This document shows positions 34,816 through 43,949 of a stretch of DNA of 64,000 nt, one piece after another. Under the pieces are notes generated by a model. That model worked only from the letters and a program-made list of their open reading frames with translations. It had not been told where the DNA came from and searched no databases. A program made the translations under genes and the position numbers. Within the stretch, counting starts at the first letter, position 1. Every line of letters starts with the position of its first letter. The stretch spans positions 1 through 64,000 of the forward strand of contig JAUICN010000011.1 in assembly GCA_030427835.1 (NCBI GenBank), read 5' to 3'. Source of the stretch: Polyangia bacterium. Lineage in GTDB: Bacteria > Myxococcota_A > Polyangia > Polyangiales > JAUICN01.

Positions 34816-36246
34816 ATGGCCAACGAAGTGCGTACGGTTGTTCCCGGGTCGTTTGAGCCCGAGGGGCATTTTTATGAACGGGTGCTCAACGCACAGATCC
34901 ATCCGATGGTGCGTTTCTTCATGGGCCTTGGAAACGAACGTATTGCGGAGCGCTATTGCCACCTGCATCCCGAAGCCAGCCCAGAGGGTGTTCGCCAGCT
35001 GCTAAACACCACACCTAAGTTTTTCCGCTGGGGTGGCGCAGATCTGTTTGTTACCAGCAACGAACAGGGCGTCCGTAGGGTGGTGGTTGTGGAGACAAAC
35101 TCCTGCCCGTCTGGGCAGAAGTCCATGCCCCTTGTCGACGATTCGGATGAGTACGGCGGGTACCGGCACCTGCTTGAACACGGATTTCTGGACCAACTCC
35201 GGGGGCGTCAACTTCCGGATGGGGAACTGGCTGTCATCTACGACAAAAATCACATGGAAGCCTCTGGTTACGCGGCCACCCTGGCAGACCTCACAGGGGA
35301 ATCGGTACATCTCGTTCCATTTCACACGGCACCATGCCCCAATGTTCGGTTTGACGAGGGTGTCATGCACGTCCTTGCTCAAGCAGGCCAATGGGTGCCG
35401 ATCCGAGCAGCCCTTAGGTACGTGACCCAACGACCCTGGAATCGCATCCCACCCGTGACCCGAACAGCGATTCTCAACCCCGTCGTGGCCTGCCTGGCCG
35501 GTGGGCGAAACAAGCTCATGGCAGCCAAAGCCTACGATCTACTCAACGCGCGATTGGCCCAGTACAAGCTTACAATTCAATCTCCCGAAACGATTTGGGG
35601 GGCCTCCCGTGAAGAGGTGCCCATGTGGCTTACTCACATGGGCGGCATCGGCGTGGTGAAGAACCCGTACAGCAATGCTGGGCAGGGTGTCTACACCATC
35701 ACCACAGACAAGGAGTTGCAAGACTTCATGGAGTCTGAGCAGCACTACAATCAGTTCGTAGTGCAAGCGCTCATCGGAAACTCAGGGTGGAGTTCCACAA
35801 GCAATCAGGGGCGCCTGTATCACGTGGGCACAGTACCCGATCGCCGCGGACGAATATTCGTATCAGATCTTCGTTGCATGGTGGTGGGTGGCCCATCCGG
35901 TTTTCGACCTGTTGCGGTGTACGCGCGCCGTGCCCATCAGCCCCTAGCCAAACTCCCGACAGACAACGGTGGTTCCTGGCAAATGCTGGGAACCAACCTT
36001 TCCGTGAAGAACGCGGACGGAAGTTGGGGGTCCCAAACCGAACGCCTATTGCTGATGGACAACAAGGATTTCAACCGCCTAGGGATCGGGCTCGACGATC
36101 TTGTGGAGGGGTACTTGCAAACGGTCATGGCAGTACTGGCCATCGACGAGATGGCGACCCAGCTGGTCACGAAAGGGCGAAAGTTCCGACATCGCTTTTT
36201 TCGAGCGGTCAATTCAGACCCAGCCCTTGCGGAGGAGATTGTGTGA
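34816..36246 (+). CDS. ATP-grasp-like protein of unknown specificity
   Basis: A 476-residue soluble protein. FRWGGADLFVTSNEQGVRRVVVVETNSCPSGQKSMPL resembles substrate-side loops of ATP-grasp enzymes. GGIGVVKNPYSNAGQGVYTIT, with the Lys-x-x-x-x-x-x-GQGV layout, looks like the ATP-binding lid. I cannot name the family. Its stop overlaps the next gene (ATGA), an aspartoacylase/AstE-like hydrolase; ligase-hydrolase pairs of this kind are common. Inference: the ligase makes an amide or peptide bond that the partner can trim or reverse. Confidence 0.7.
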   Translation: MANEVRTVVPGSFEPEGHFYERVLNAQIHPMVRFFMGLGNERIAERYCHLHPEASPEGVRQLLNTTPKFFRWGGADLFVTSNEQGVRRVVVVETNSCPSGQKSMPLVDDSDEYGGYRHLLEHGFLDQLRGRQLPDGELAVIYDKNHMEASGYAATLADLTGESVHLVPFHTAPCPNVRFDEGVMHVLAQAGQWVPIRAALRYVTQRPWNRIPPVTRTAILNPVVACLAGGRNKLMAAKAYDLLNARLAQYKLTIQSPETIWGASREEVPMWLTHMGGIGVVKNPYSNAGQGVYTITTDKELQDFMESEQHYNQFVVQALIGNSGWSSTSNQGRLYHVGTVPDRRGRIFVSDLRCMVVGGPSGFRPVAVYARRAHQPLAKLPTDNGGSWQMLGTNLSVKNADGSWGSQTERLLLMDNKDFNRLGIGLDDLVEGYLQTVMAVLAIDEMATQLVTKGRKFRHRFFRAVNSDPALAEEIV

Positions 36247-37271
36247 TGAACCCCAGAGCCCCGATTCACGTCGACAAACTAGAGATCGATATGCTGCCCA
36301 TTGGCAGAGCTTCCCACGTGTGGGTGGAACTGGTAACCGACGGGCTCGCACAGGTCATCGAAGTTCCTCTTCTTGTGGTCCGCGGGAAACGCCCAGGGCC
36401 TGTCGTGGGTATTACGGCCGCGGTCCATGGAAACGAACTCAACGGGATCTCGGTCATTCATCGGCTCTTCGAAACCCTTCCTTCCAGGATGATTTCCGGC
36501 ACCGTCGTGGGAGTGGTGGTGGCCAATGTACCTGGCCTACACCACCATCAACGGGAGTTTGACGATGGTGTGGACCTCAACGACATTTTTCCAGGAAACA
36601 GAGCCGGAAGTGCATCCCAAGTGTACGCCTACCAATTGGTGGAAAGAATCATCCGTCAGTTTGACTACCTACTTGATTTACACACCGCAAGCTTCGGACG
36701 GGTAAACTCGCTCTACGTGCGCGCGGATATGACTCACTCGGAAACAGCCAGCATGGCGCGCCTTCAGAACCCACAGATCATTCTTCACAATCCACCATCC
36801 GACGGTACCCTCCGTGGAGCGGCCATGGAACTGGGCATACCCGCCATTACTGTGGAGATTGCTGATCCGCACCGATTCCAGCCCAAATACATCCGGCCAA
36901 CTCTTGCAGGCGTGCACGCGGTGCTCGCGCACCACGGCTTGATCAAGCCGCGCGCTGTCAAACAGGAATCCAACCCCGTTGTCTGCGACCGTTCGTTCTG
37001 GATGTACACCGATCGCGGTGGGTTGCTCAACGTGCACGTGGATCTTGCATCCGTAGTGAAGAAGGGAGATTCCGTGGCCGTGCTCCGCAATGCCTTCGGG
37101 GAAGTGATCGCGGAGTACCAGGCGCCGGAGTCCGGAGTAGTGATCGGGAAAAGCGTAAACCCTGTGGCCCAAACCGGCGCCCGGGTAGTGCACCTAGGCC
37201 TGTTCGACCAAGCAGGAAAACCCTCCCGAGCCCCACGAAGCCTTGACCGACCCAAAAAGAAAACAACCTAG
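36246..37271 (+). CDS. Succinylglutamate desuccinylase/aspartoacylase-family hydrolase
   Basis: A 341-residue zinc hydrolase. AAVHGNELNGISV supplies the HxxE ligands (His61, Glu64), DLHTASFGR the third ligand His146, and GIPAITVEIADPHRF the catalytic Glu. The C-terminal ~100 residues form the usual beta domain of this family. ATG 36246 overlaps the upstream stop. Its stop overlaps the convergent toxin gene (shared TAG/CTA at 37268-37271). Confidence 0.9.
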   Translation: MNPRAPIHVDKLEIDMLPIGRASHVWVELVTDGLAQVIEVPLLVVRGKRPGPVVGITAAVHGNELNGISVIHRLFETLPSRMISGTVVGVVVANVPGLHHHQREFDDGVDLNDIFPGNRAGSASQVYAYQLVERIIRQFDYLLDLHTASFGRVNSLYVRADMTHSETASMARLQNPQIILHNPPSDGTLRGAAMELGIPAITVEIADPHRFQPKYIRPTLAGVHAVLAHHGLIKPRAVKQESNPVVCDRSFWMYTDRGGLLNVHVDLASVVKKGDSVAVLRNAFGEVIAEYQAPESGVVIGKSVNPVAQTGARVVHLGLFDQAGKPSRAPRSLDRPKKKTT

Positions 37272-37702
37272 TACTGCGAAGGCACGCTCCCTGGCGTGAT
37301 GAGATCAATCATCTGGTCGCCATGCTTGCGGTACACATGAAAGTCACTATCCAAGGTGAGAACCCGCGAATTATCGTGAAATTCCGCCATTCGTACGAGG
37401 CATGCGTCGGCTAAGGACATGGGTGTATCCGCATACTTCAACATGAGTTTGCGTACACGGGGTTGCTCTTCGGCCAGGCTAAACCTAACGTCGAGATAGC
37501 CGCCATCGATGAGATGGAAAATCGGGTCCGATGTCCCGAATGTACGATGCAAAAGAAAACAGGCCTCTGTGATGACCGCTTCACAGGTGATCAACGGAGG
37601 TTTCAGCTTTTCAACAATCTCACGCGACCATTGGTGGTTGGAATCCCGAGTTGCAATTGCGGAAACCAGCGGGCCGGTGTCCAGCAGATAACTCCCACTC
37701 AT
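37268..37702 (-). CDS. PIN-domain toxin, VapC-like
   Basis: A 144-residue PIN ribonuclease. The acidic active-site residues are in place: Asp8 (YLLDTGPLV), Glu46 (EAVITEACFL), Asp99 (MSLADACLV) and Asp118/Asp120 (VLTLDSDFHVY). It follows the putative antitoxin with a 4-nt overlap (ATGA). Proteins of this kind cleave tRNA or rRNA when freed from the antitoxin. Its end overlaps the convergent hydrolase gene. Confidence 0.9.
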   Translation of the reverse strand: MSGSYLLDTGPLVSAIATRDSNHQWSREIVEKLKPPLITCEAVITEACFLLHRTFGTSDPIFHLIDGGYLDVRFSLAEEQPRVRKLMLKYADTPMSLADACLVRMAEFHDNSRVLTLDSDFHVYRKHGDQMIDLITPGSVPSQY

Positions 37703-37971
37703 TCACCAAACCCCTCCATGTGGTCTGGATTGGTAGAGAGATCCGTTGGGCCGCCGTCCAGGCAACCAAAAACCTCGGGAACAAGTTCTCCCAGGGTTGC
37801 GCCTTGCTTCAGCTGTGGTTTGGCCTTGCGTTCAACCTTGCGTTCAACCTTGCGTTCAACTCTGCGGTCAGCTTTGCGTACGGCCTTGAGTAGACGCCTG
37901 GCCTCTACCAACTGCTCTTCCGGGAGCTCCTCAATGAGCTGCTTGATTTCAGACCGAAGACCCATACCCAA
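37699..37971 (-). CDS. Putative antitoxin partner of the PIN toxin
   Basis: A 90-residue protein. The N-terminal helical part SEIKQLIEELPEEQLVEARRLL is like DUF2281/small antitoxin helices. The middle has an Arg/Glu/Lys/Val repeat (VERK units) and the C-terminus is acidic, expected to wrap the toxin. The toxin start overlaps its stop. No known VapB DNA-binding domain is clear, so the assignment rests on size, order and overlap. Confidence 0.75.
   Translation of the reverse strand: MGMGLRSEIKQLIEELPEEQLVEARRLLKAVRKADRRVERKVERKVERKAKPQLKQGATLGELVPEVFGCLDGGPTDLSTNPDHMEGFGE
37825..37860 (-). repeat. 12-bp tandem repeat in the antitoxin gene
   Basis: CTTGCGTTCAAC (+ strand) occurs three times in a row (37825-37836, 37837-37848, 37849-37860), followed by a diverged fourth unit. 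It encodes VERK repeats that lengthen the central helix. Copy-number change keeps the frame and would alter helix length by four residues per unit. Confidence 0.9.
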
Positions 37972-38019
37972 AGTGTAAGTCCGCGTGCCAGCGATGTCGA
38001 ATGAAGACCCACGAATGGT

Positions 38020-40629
38020 CTAGAAAACGACAACCGCTTGAGTCGATCCTGAAATTCCGTGAGTGCCGGAGCCGTGGGGGGCGAAGCCGCCTTCTCCGCC
38101 TGTGCCGGCCACGCCCACCTCATCCAGGGTGAGCGTACCGTTACCTGCCCAGGTTTGCACTTGCGTTTCGTAGGTAGAAGCGGAAGCGCCCGTGATGGCA
38201 ATCCCGTGGGATCCACCGCCGCAACCGCCGCCACCTGCACCACCATTGCCCCCGCGGCCACCGTCTCCACCGCGGCCGCCATTGCGTGCGCACCAAAAAC
38301 CGCTGGTGCCCCCAAGGCCACCCACTCCGGCGCTTCCTCCACTGGCACCAATGCCCCCGTCACCACCCGCTCCACCGCTGGCGGTCACCACACGCACGTT
38401 TTCAAGTACGGGGCCACTGCCACTCGCGGTCCGCACCACCATGGCCACCGATGTTCCACCGCCGCCCCCACCCGTGGCACCCGGCGCACCGCAGCCTGCG
38501 CTTCCGCCGCCACCCCCTGCACCGCCCGCGCGATCGGAACAACCGCTCACACCCTGCACCACGGAGTATCCGGAACCCGCGGTACCGCCACCGCCTCCCG
38601 AGCCGTTGGTTCCACCCGTTCCGTTGCTACCACTCAACCCCTGCAGCTGCCCCGTGGTGCCGTTGAAGAACGTGGCGCCTCCGCAACCTCCGCCGGAGCT
38701 TCCGTTCACTCCAGAAGATCCATCGCCGCCATTGCCGCCCACCCGGGCAAGACTTGGGTTGTCGTCACAAAAGTTGCAGGCTCCCCGGGTGGTGGGTGCG
38801 TTGTAGGTTGGTGATCCCGCGGTTCCCGCGCTCGCGCCTTGCCCACTTGTTGCCGCAGGGTTTGGCACCGCCTCGCTCATCATGGTGGCCACATCGCAGC
38901 TTCCGCCCGGCTGGGTGTAGTAGGTGCAACCTGCGTTTCCGCAGGGCTGGGCCTGGGTGCAACCCCCGGGTGGGCACGTACACATGATGTTAGGGCACGC
39001 GCCCGCGCCGCCCCCACCCCCTGAAACATGGCTCCCACCACAACTCTTGCCGCCCCCAGACCCCCCCGGGGTCGATGGGCAGCCAAAGGAGGCTGCGTCG
39101 GATCCATCGGTGCCATTCGCTCCGTCCAAATCAGCCAAGCTTGAGGCCCCCACCGTGGCAAGCCGGGCGCTCGAATCCTCACCCCGGTACCCGTCTGCCG
39201 CAGCGGCCGCCAATACGGTAAGGTCCCGCAATAGGAGCGTCGCGTCGTTGCCGTCCAAGTACACGGCGGTGCTGCCTGCTCCGGTGCTGGTGGGGATGGA
39301 GCCAGTCACCACTAGGCCCTCCACAGCCGTGGCCACCGAGATGTTGCGCGCCACAAGAACCGCGTGCCCTTCCATGCCAGGCGCCTGCTCAATGCGCACC
39401 GGGTAGAGCTCCAAATCCCGCTCCTGGAAATCCGCCCGGTAGCCCCCAAACAGATCAACCCCAGGGCGCAGCTCCACCGGGCCCCTGTAAATACCCCGAG
39501 CCACGAGTACGTCCTTGTTGCCCGCGTCACCCAGGGCGAGCCCCCGTTGAACTGTGCGAACGGGTAGGGCAAGGGTTCCCGGGTTCACGTCATCACCTGA
39601 CGGCGTCACAAAAATGTAGTCGTTGGCCCCGTCGGGTACGCCGTCACAATCCCCGTCGCCGCCCACCTCGGGCGGGGGGCCCATGCCATTGTAGAGCTCG
39701 CACTCACAACCGTTGCCCGCAATGCCGTCCACATCCACAAAACCGGTTTCGCACTGCACGTCACACACAGCTGTTCCCATGGGCCCTGAACCAGAAGCAC
39801 GGCAGGTGGCCACCATGTTCTCGCCGGACACCACACAGGCCTGACCGCAGGCGCCGCAGTGCTGGTCGTGCACATACCGGCCCATGGCATCCCTGAAGTC
39901 CTCATCCACGCCGAAATCACAGTCGTCGTCCTGGCCGTTGCACTGCTCCTCGGACACCACCCCGCAGGTCCCAAACTCCCCCGCCGTACACACCTGGGCG
40001 CCCGCACACTGGTAGCCGTCCCCCCGATCCACCAGGCAGCCAATTTCCAGGCCCTCGTTCGCCGCGTTGCAGGAGCAGTCTCCGCCCGTGGGAACACAGT
40101 GGGATTCATCCGCGTCGCACTCTGCTGTTTCCCCGCACAGCGCGTCTCCCCCATCTCCGGCCACGCAAGGAATGGAACACCAGCCCGAACCATCCACAGA
40201 GGTTCCACCGGATTCCACCACACAGATCCCCCGGGGGTCGCGAATGCGGCAATCGTCGTCCCCGGAACAGGGCAGGCAAAGCACCTCCACCTCAGGCGCG
40301 CAGTAGCTGCCCTGAACAAGGTAAGTACCTTCTGGGCACGCGGTGATGGTGCACTCAGGGTTTCCGCCAGTGCCAACAATACAACTGGTGGATTCGGCTG
40401 TGGGGAACACTTCGTCGCAGTGCACGCCGCAACCCCCGCAATGGGCCAGGGTGACGTAGCGACCCTCCGAATCCCGAAAATCCTCGTCCACTCGGTCGTT
40501 GCAGGTGTTGTCCCGGTAGTCGCACTGCTCCTCCGTGGAACAGGGGTGTTGCCGGTAACAGCCGGCGGATCCCACGCTGAACAAAACCACCAGGGCGGCA
40601 AAGCAAATTCGACTATTGGGTGACAACAT
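38020..40629 (-). CDS. MopE-like/Gly-rich surface lipoprotein, paralogue 1
   Basis: An 869-residue protein. The signal FAALVVLFSVGSAGC has the lipobox Cys. MopE-type Asp/Cys motifs appear as CNDRVDEDFRDSEGRYV and CNGQDDDCDFGVDEDFRD, each followed by HCGxCG. A DUF1565-like, right-handed beta-helix-type region (YIFVTPSGDDVNPGTLALPVRTV) follows, then ~450 residues of Gly-rich low-complexity sequence with scattered Cys. ATG 40629 gives the signal peptide, while upstream codons look noncoding. It overlaps the stop of the paralogue by 17 nt. Probably cell-surface and metal-binding. Confidence 0.85.
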   Translation of the reverse strand: MLSPNSRICFAALVVLFSVGSAGCYRQHPCSTEEQCDYRDNTCNDRVDEDFRDSEGRYVTLAHCGGCGVHCDEVFPTAESTSCIVGTGGNPECTITACPEGTYLVQGSYCAPEVEVLCLPCSGDDDCRIRDPRGICVVESGGTSVDGSGWCSIPCVAGDGGDALCGETAECDADESHCVPTGGDCSCNAANEGLEIGCLVDRGDGYQCAGAQVCTAGEFGTCGVVSEEQCNGQDDDCDFGVDEDFRDAMGRYVHDQHCGACGQACVVSGENMVATCRASGSGPMGTAVCDVQCETGFVDVDGIAGNGCECELYNGMGPPPEVGGDGDCDGVPDGANDYIFVTPSGDDVNPGTLALPVRTVQRGLALGDAGNKDVLVARGIYRGPVELRPGVDLFGGYRADFQERDLELYPVRIEQAPGMEGHAVLVARNISVATAVEGLVVTGSIPTSTGAGSTAVYLDGNDATLLLRDLTVLAAAAADGYRGEDSSARLATVGASSLADLDGANGTDGSDAASFGCPSTPGGSGGGKSCGGSHVSGGGGGAGACPNIMCTCPPGGCTQAQPCGNAGCTYYTQPGGSCDVATMMSEAVPNPAATSGQGASAGTAGSPTYNAPTTRGACNFCDDNPSLARVGGNGGDGSSGVNGSSGGGCGGATFFNGTTGQLQGLSGSNGTGGTNGSGGGGGTAGSGYSVVQGVSGCSDRAGGAGGGGGSAGCGAPGATGGGGGGTSVAMVVRTASGSGPVLENVRVVTASGGAGGDGGIGASGGSAGVGGLGGTSGFWCARNGGRGGDGGRGGNGGAGGGGCGGGSHGIAITGASASTYETQVQTWAGNGTLTLDEVGVAGTGGEGGFAPHGSGTHGISGSTQAVVVF

Positions 40630-43246
40630 GGCGCCTCTCTCCGTCCGTACCCTTGGGAGCGGCGACACCGCCCTGACCTCCAGCACCGCCCGTACCTGCC
40701 TGGCCCAAATCAAACGTGGTGGAGGATTGAAGTGCGTTTTCTTCTGCAGTGGTGAGGGATCCTCCCGTCACCCAAATGCCCGCCACGGACCCCCCGCAGC
40801 CCCCACCGCCCGCGCCGCCACGGCCCCCACTTCCACCTGTGCCACCACGCCCTCCGGCAAAGGGGCCCGCCAGGGTAGGCGTGGTGCGGGCCGATTGCGG
40901 TAGTTCACCGCCAAGGCCGCCCGCTCCACCTGTACCCCCGTCTCCACCCGCGCCCCCGGCACCGCCCTCGGCGCCGTCCGAAGTCACCAGTGTCACTGCA
41001 TTTAGGGTAGGCACTGCGGTTACGCCCGCGGTGTAGCGCAACCAAAATGCCAACGTGGGTGCGGCGCTTTGACCGGGTGTTCCCGCAAGGCCACCACAGC
41101 CCCCGGCACCGCCGCCACCGCCACCACCGCCAAGGCCATCCACATGCTCACAGGCACCTGGGAACCAACGCATTTCAGATCCACCTCCGGCACCACCGCC
41201 GCCACCACCCGAGCCAGGAGCCCCCGCACTTCCAGCTCCCGCCGTGGCTCCAATCCAAGTGGTTCCTAAAAACGTGCCCAGGGGATCGGCGCAGGCGGCG
41301 CCGGGCACGCCGTCCACCCCCGCTTGCCCGTTTTGACCCGCCTCCGGGCCCACAAAGGCGGTCGGCACCACGAAGTCTGCAAGGCCGCAGCACACCGCCG
41401 TCGAACAGCTCGATCCCACCACGGGCCCCTGGGAATCCTGCCCGCCCGTGCCGCCAAAACCGCCTGGGGTGGAAAGGGTCCCCAGCCCCACAGCCCCTGC
41501 AGCCTGGAACGAAGCAAAGCTCGGGCACCCCGACACACCTCCGTTGCCACCGTGGGTGGCCACGGTGTCGGTGCTACCGGGCCCAGTCACCACCGTGCAC
41601 AGGTTGATGCCCCCGGTACCACCCGCCACCTGGTTGGCCGCACCCACCACACATTGGTGCGCCCCGTTTTCGACGGACGCCCGTGGGGGTTGGCCACTGG
41701 CAGAACCCACCTGGGGTGAAGCACCCGCCGTTCCATGTGAGCCAGAGTTTCCCCGCTTGACGCGCCCAGCAGTCACGGTGCTGTCCAGTAGGGAAAACCC
41801 CGCCTCTGGGTCCTGTGCGTAGGCCCCCATGGTGGGCACACCTGCCGCCACCGCATCCCGCCCCACAAACTGAATCCCCCGAATCACGGGGCCGCTTTGC
41901 ACCACCACGAGTGCAGCGCCACCGGGGGCGACCGTATCCTGGGGGGCGCGTACTTCGGTCACATGTTGGGTGGGGTTCCACTCCCGAAAATCGCGCCGGT
42001 ACCCGCCCTGCACCACCGCAGCACTCTCAATACGAATGCTCTCCACGTAGGTGCCCGCCGCTACCAGAATCCCGCTTCGGCCCATGCCGCCACCATCGCC
42101 ACCGCCACCATCGCCAGCATCGCCAGCAACGGTTGCCTCAAAGCGGGTGATGGCCTCACCAATGGTGCGCAGGGGTTGGCTGGGGGAGCCCACCGCATTG
42201 TCGTCCCCATCCAATGCCACGTACCAATGGAGCGCGCTGTCGCCGTCTGCGCCGTCGCAGTTTTCGTCAATGTTGCTGCCGGCCGTGGTTGCAATGCCGT
42301 CGGTGGTGGCCTGTACGGTGCATTCGCAACCGTTGGCGATTTCCCGATCCGCATCCAACTGGTCACCCACCTGCAAGCCGTCGTCCAGATCCGCGCAGGT
42401 CACGCCACAGGTGGGGGAAAGCACTTCGCCCCCGCACACCAGCGCCACCACTCCAGAGCCTGCAGTGGCACAGTCCACGCCGCACTGCCCGCAATGTTCT
42501 TCTGCGTTGTAGCCACCCTGGGCATTGCGAAAATCCTCGTCGATTTCCCCGTCGCAATCGTTGTCCAGCAGGTCGCAAATCTCTTCATCCAATGCACAGG
42601 GAGCAAGCACGCCGTTGTCACATCGGGTGGCCCCCACACATCGATTGCCCCCCGGATCCAACACAGCACAGGCCAAATCAAAGGATTGCCCCACCTCACA
42701 ACTGCAGCTCCCCCCGGTGGGTACACATTGATCGTCGGTACAGCTGAACCCATCGGGGCAACCCTCACCGCAGCCCACGGTGCACCGAGACTCGCTGCCC
42801 ACAAATACGCACGCCGCGGTGGCCAAGTCTCCACAGTCCGAATCCTGGCTGCACGTGAGGCACAGGTGGGAAAAGGCAGGAACGCACCGGCCCGACTTGG
42901 ACACCGCAAAGCCGGTGGCACACTGGGTGGCAGCACAGACAGGGCGGCCCTCGATCACATCACACTGGGTGGCGAGTTCGTTTGTGTTGAAGGGCAGGCA
43001 GGGGTTGTTGCAACGGCCGCAGTGCTCGGAATCCAGGTAGCGGCCTTCGTCATCCCGAAAGCTTTCATCCACCTCACCATTGAGGTCGTCATCCAACAGG
43101 TTGCACACCTCGCTGGAGGGTTGGGGCCGCGGGCGGGGCCCGGGCACAGTCAAATCAAGCGGCGTGATCGCGCCACAGCCCGCGAATGCAACAACCAGTA
43201 CGCCCCACAGCCCAATCAGGCGTGTAAGCGGAATAAGAAAAGTCAT
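40613..43246 (-). CDS. MopE-like/Gly-rich surface lipoprotein, paralogue 2
   Basis: An 877-residue protein built like its neighbour. It has a lipoprotein signal (LWGVLVVAFAGC), then CNLLDDDLNGEVDESFRDDEGRY and CDLLDNDCDGEIDEDFRNAQGGY, each with an HCGxC motif. A beta-helix-like region follows (WYVALDGDDNAVGSPSQPLRTI), then a Gly-rich C-terminal ~400 residues. ATG 43246 is 5 nt from the stop of the upstream phosphopantetheinyl transferase, so the three genes form one operon. Confidence 0.86.
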   Translation of the reverse strand: MTFLIPLTRLIGLWGVLVVAFAGCGAITPLDLTVPGPRPRPQPSSEVCNLLDDDLNGEVDESFRDDEGRYLDSEHCGRCNNPCLPFNTNELATQCDVIEGRPVCAATQCATGFAVSKSGRCVPAFSHLCLTCSQDSDCGDLATAACVFVGSESRCTVGCGEGCPDGFSCTDDQCVPTGGSCSCEVGQSFDLACAVLDPGGNRCVGATRCDNGVLAPCALDEEICDLLDNDCDGEIDEDFRNAQGGYNAEEHCGQCGVDCATAGSGVVALVCGGEVLSPTCGVTCADLDDGLQVGDQLDADREIANGCECTVQATTDGIATTAGSNIDENCDGADGDSALHWYVALDGDDNAVGSPSQPLRTIGEAITRFEATVAGDAGDGGGGDGGGMGRSGILVAAGTYVESIRIESAAVVQGGYRRDFREWNPTQHVTEVRAPQDTVAPGGAALVVVQSGPVIRGIQFVGRDAVAAGVPTMGAYAQDPEAGFSLLDSTVTAGRVKRGNSGSHGTAGASPQVGSASGQPPRASVENGAHQCVVGAANQVAGGTGGINLCTVVTGPGSTDTVATHGGNGGVSGCPSFASFQAAGAVGLGTLSTPGGFGGTGGQDSQGPVVGSSCSTAVCCGLADFVVPTAFVGPEAGQNGQAGVDGVPGAACADPLGTFLGTTWIGATAGAGSAGAPGSGGGGGGAGGGSEMRWFPGACEHVDGLGGGGGGGGAGGCGGLAGTPGQSAAPTLAFWLRYTAGVTAVPTLNAVTLVTSDGAEGGAGGAGGDGGTGGAGGLGGELPQSARTTPTLAGPFAGGRGGTGGSGGRGGAGGGGCGGSVAGIWVTGGSLTTAEENALQSSTTFDLGQAGTGGAGGQGGVAAPKGTDGERRHVVTQ

Positions 43247-43250
43247 GCCC

Positions 43251-43949
43251 TCAAGTGTAGGGGGTGATGACCTGGGTCGCCACCACGGGCCCCAGGATAC
43301 AAAAGCGGCCCGAAACACGCGTTCCCTGGGGTAAATGAGGCACCTGCTCACGCAGCATCTCCACCTCGAACGTTCCACCCTGTGCATCCACCGTGAGCTG
43401 CACATCCTTGAAACCCAACCAGGTGTTCGTTCTCGGGTACTGCCATTTGTAATAGGCCTCCTTGGCACTGAATATCATCAACTTCAGCCCATGGACGTGC
43501 TCGGGGTCCTCACCATTCACCTCGCACCACTGAGCTTCTTGCCCGTGCAATACCTTGGCTTCGATCTTCCCGATCCGCCGGTGCGTCCCTTCCACGTCAA
43601 TCCCCACACCAAAGTGTGGCTTTCGGGCCACCACGCTCACCACATAGGTTTGGCCATCCGCCACCCCGCAGTGACTGATGCTGCCATCCAGTCTGCAATG
43701 GCTAATGCTCCCCGCGACGTCTGCGGGCCAAATCGGCTCGCCCTTGTCCCCCACGCACGGCTCCCGGGACGCCACTCGTAACTCGTCCATCGCCTCCACT
43801 GCCCCCATTGCCTCAACAGCACACGCCCGCCCCAGGGCAAACTCATCCTCCCGGGCCAGTTCCCCATCCACCAGCCGGGCACTTACCCCCACCCCCGGAG
43901 CCAAACGCCAGAACTCCAGTAACTGCTCCTCCCACGTCACCCCACCCAC
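43251..43949 (-). CDS. 4'-phosphopantetheinyl transferase (EntD/Sfp-like)
   Basis: A 232-residue enzyme that attaches the phosphopantetheine arm to carrier proteins. WPADVAGSISHC, FGVGIDVEGTHRRIGKIEAKVL (with the Asp of the GxDxE-type magnesium site) and MIFSAKEAYYKWQYP are the three family motifs. The start is GTG 43949. The first motif carries a local duplication, SISHCRLDGSISHCG. It leads an operon with two surface lipoproteins; no carrier-protein or synthetase gene is in the window. Confidence 0.88.
   Translation of the reverse strand: MGGVTWEEQLLEFWRLAPGVGVSARLVDGELAREDEFALGRACAVEAMGAVEAMDELRVASREPCVGDKGEPIWPADVAGSISHCRLDGSISHCGVADGQTYVVSVVARKPHFGVGIDVEGTHRRIGKIEAKVLHGQEAQWCEVNGEDPEHVHGLKLMIFSAKEAYYKWQYPRTNTWLGFKDVQLTVDAQGGTFEVEMLREQVPHLPQGTRVSGRFCILGPVVATQVITPYT

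Noticed and set aside
35787-36245. Upstream extension of the aspartoacylase-like gene
   Set aside because: It overlaps the ATP-grasp-like gene in another frame. The family N-terminus and the ATGA overlap place the start at 36246.
38059-38814. Ala/Thr/His-rich open frames on the + strand
   Set aside because: They are antisense to the Gly-rich repeats of paralogue 1; their composition is that of complement-of-glycine codons, not a protein family.
41897-43267. 456-residue open frame antisense to the second MopE-like gene
   Set aside because: It is a shadow caused by the GC-rich, Cys/Gly-rich coding sequence opposite, with no signal peptide or domain and no promoter.
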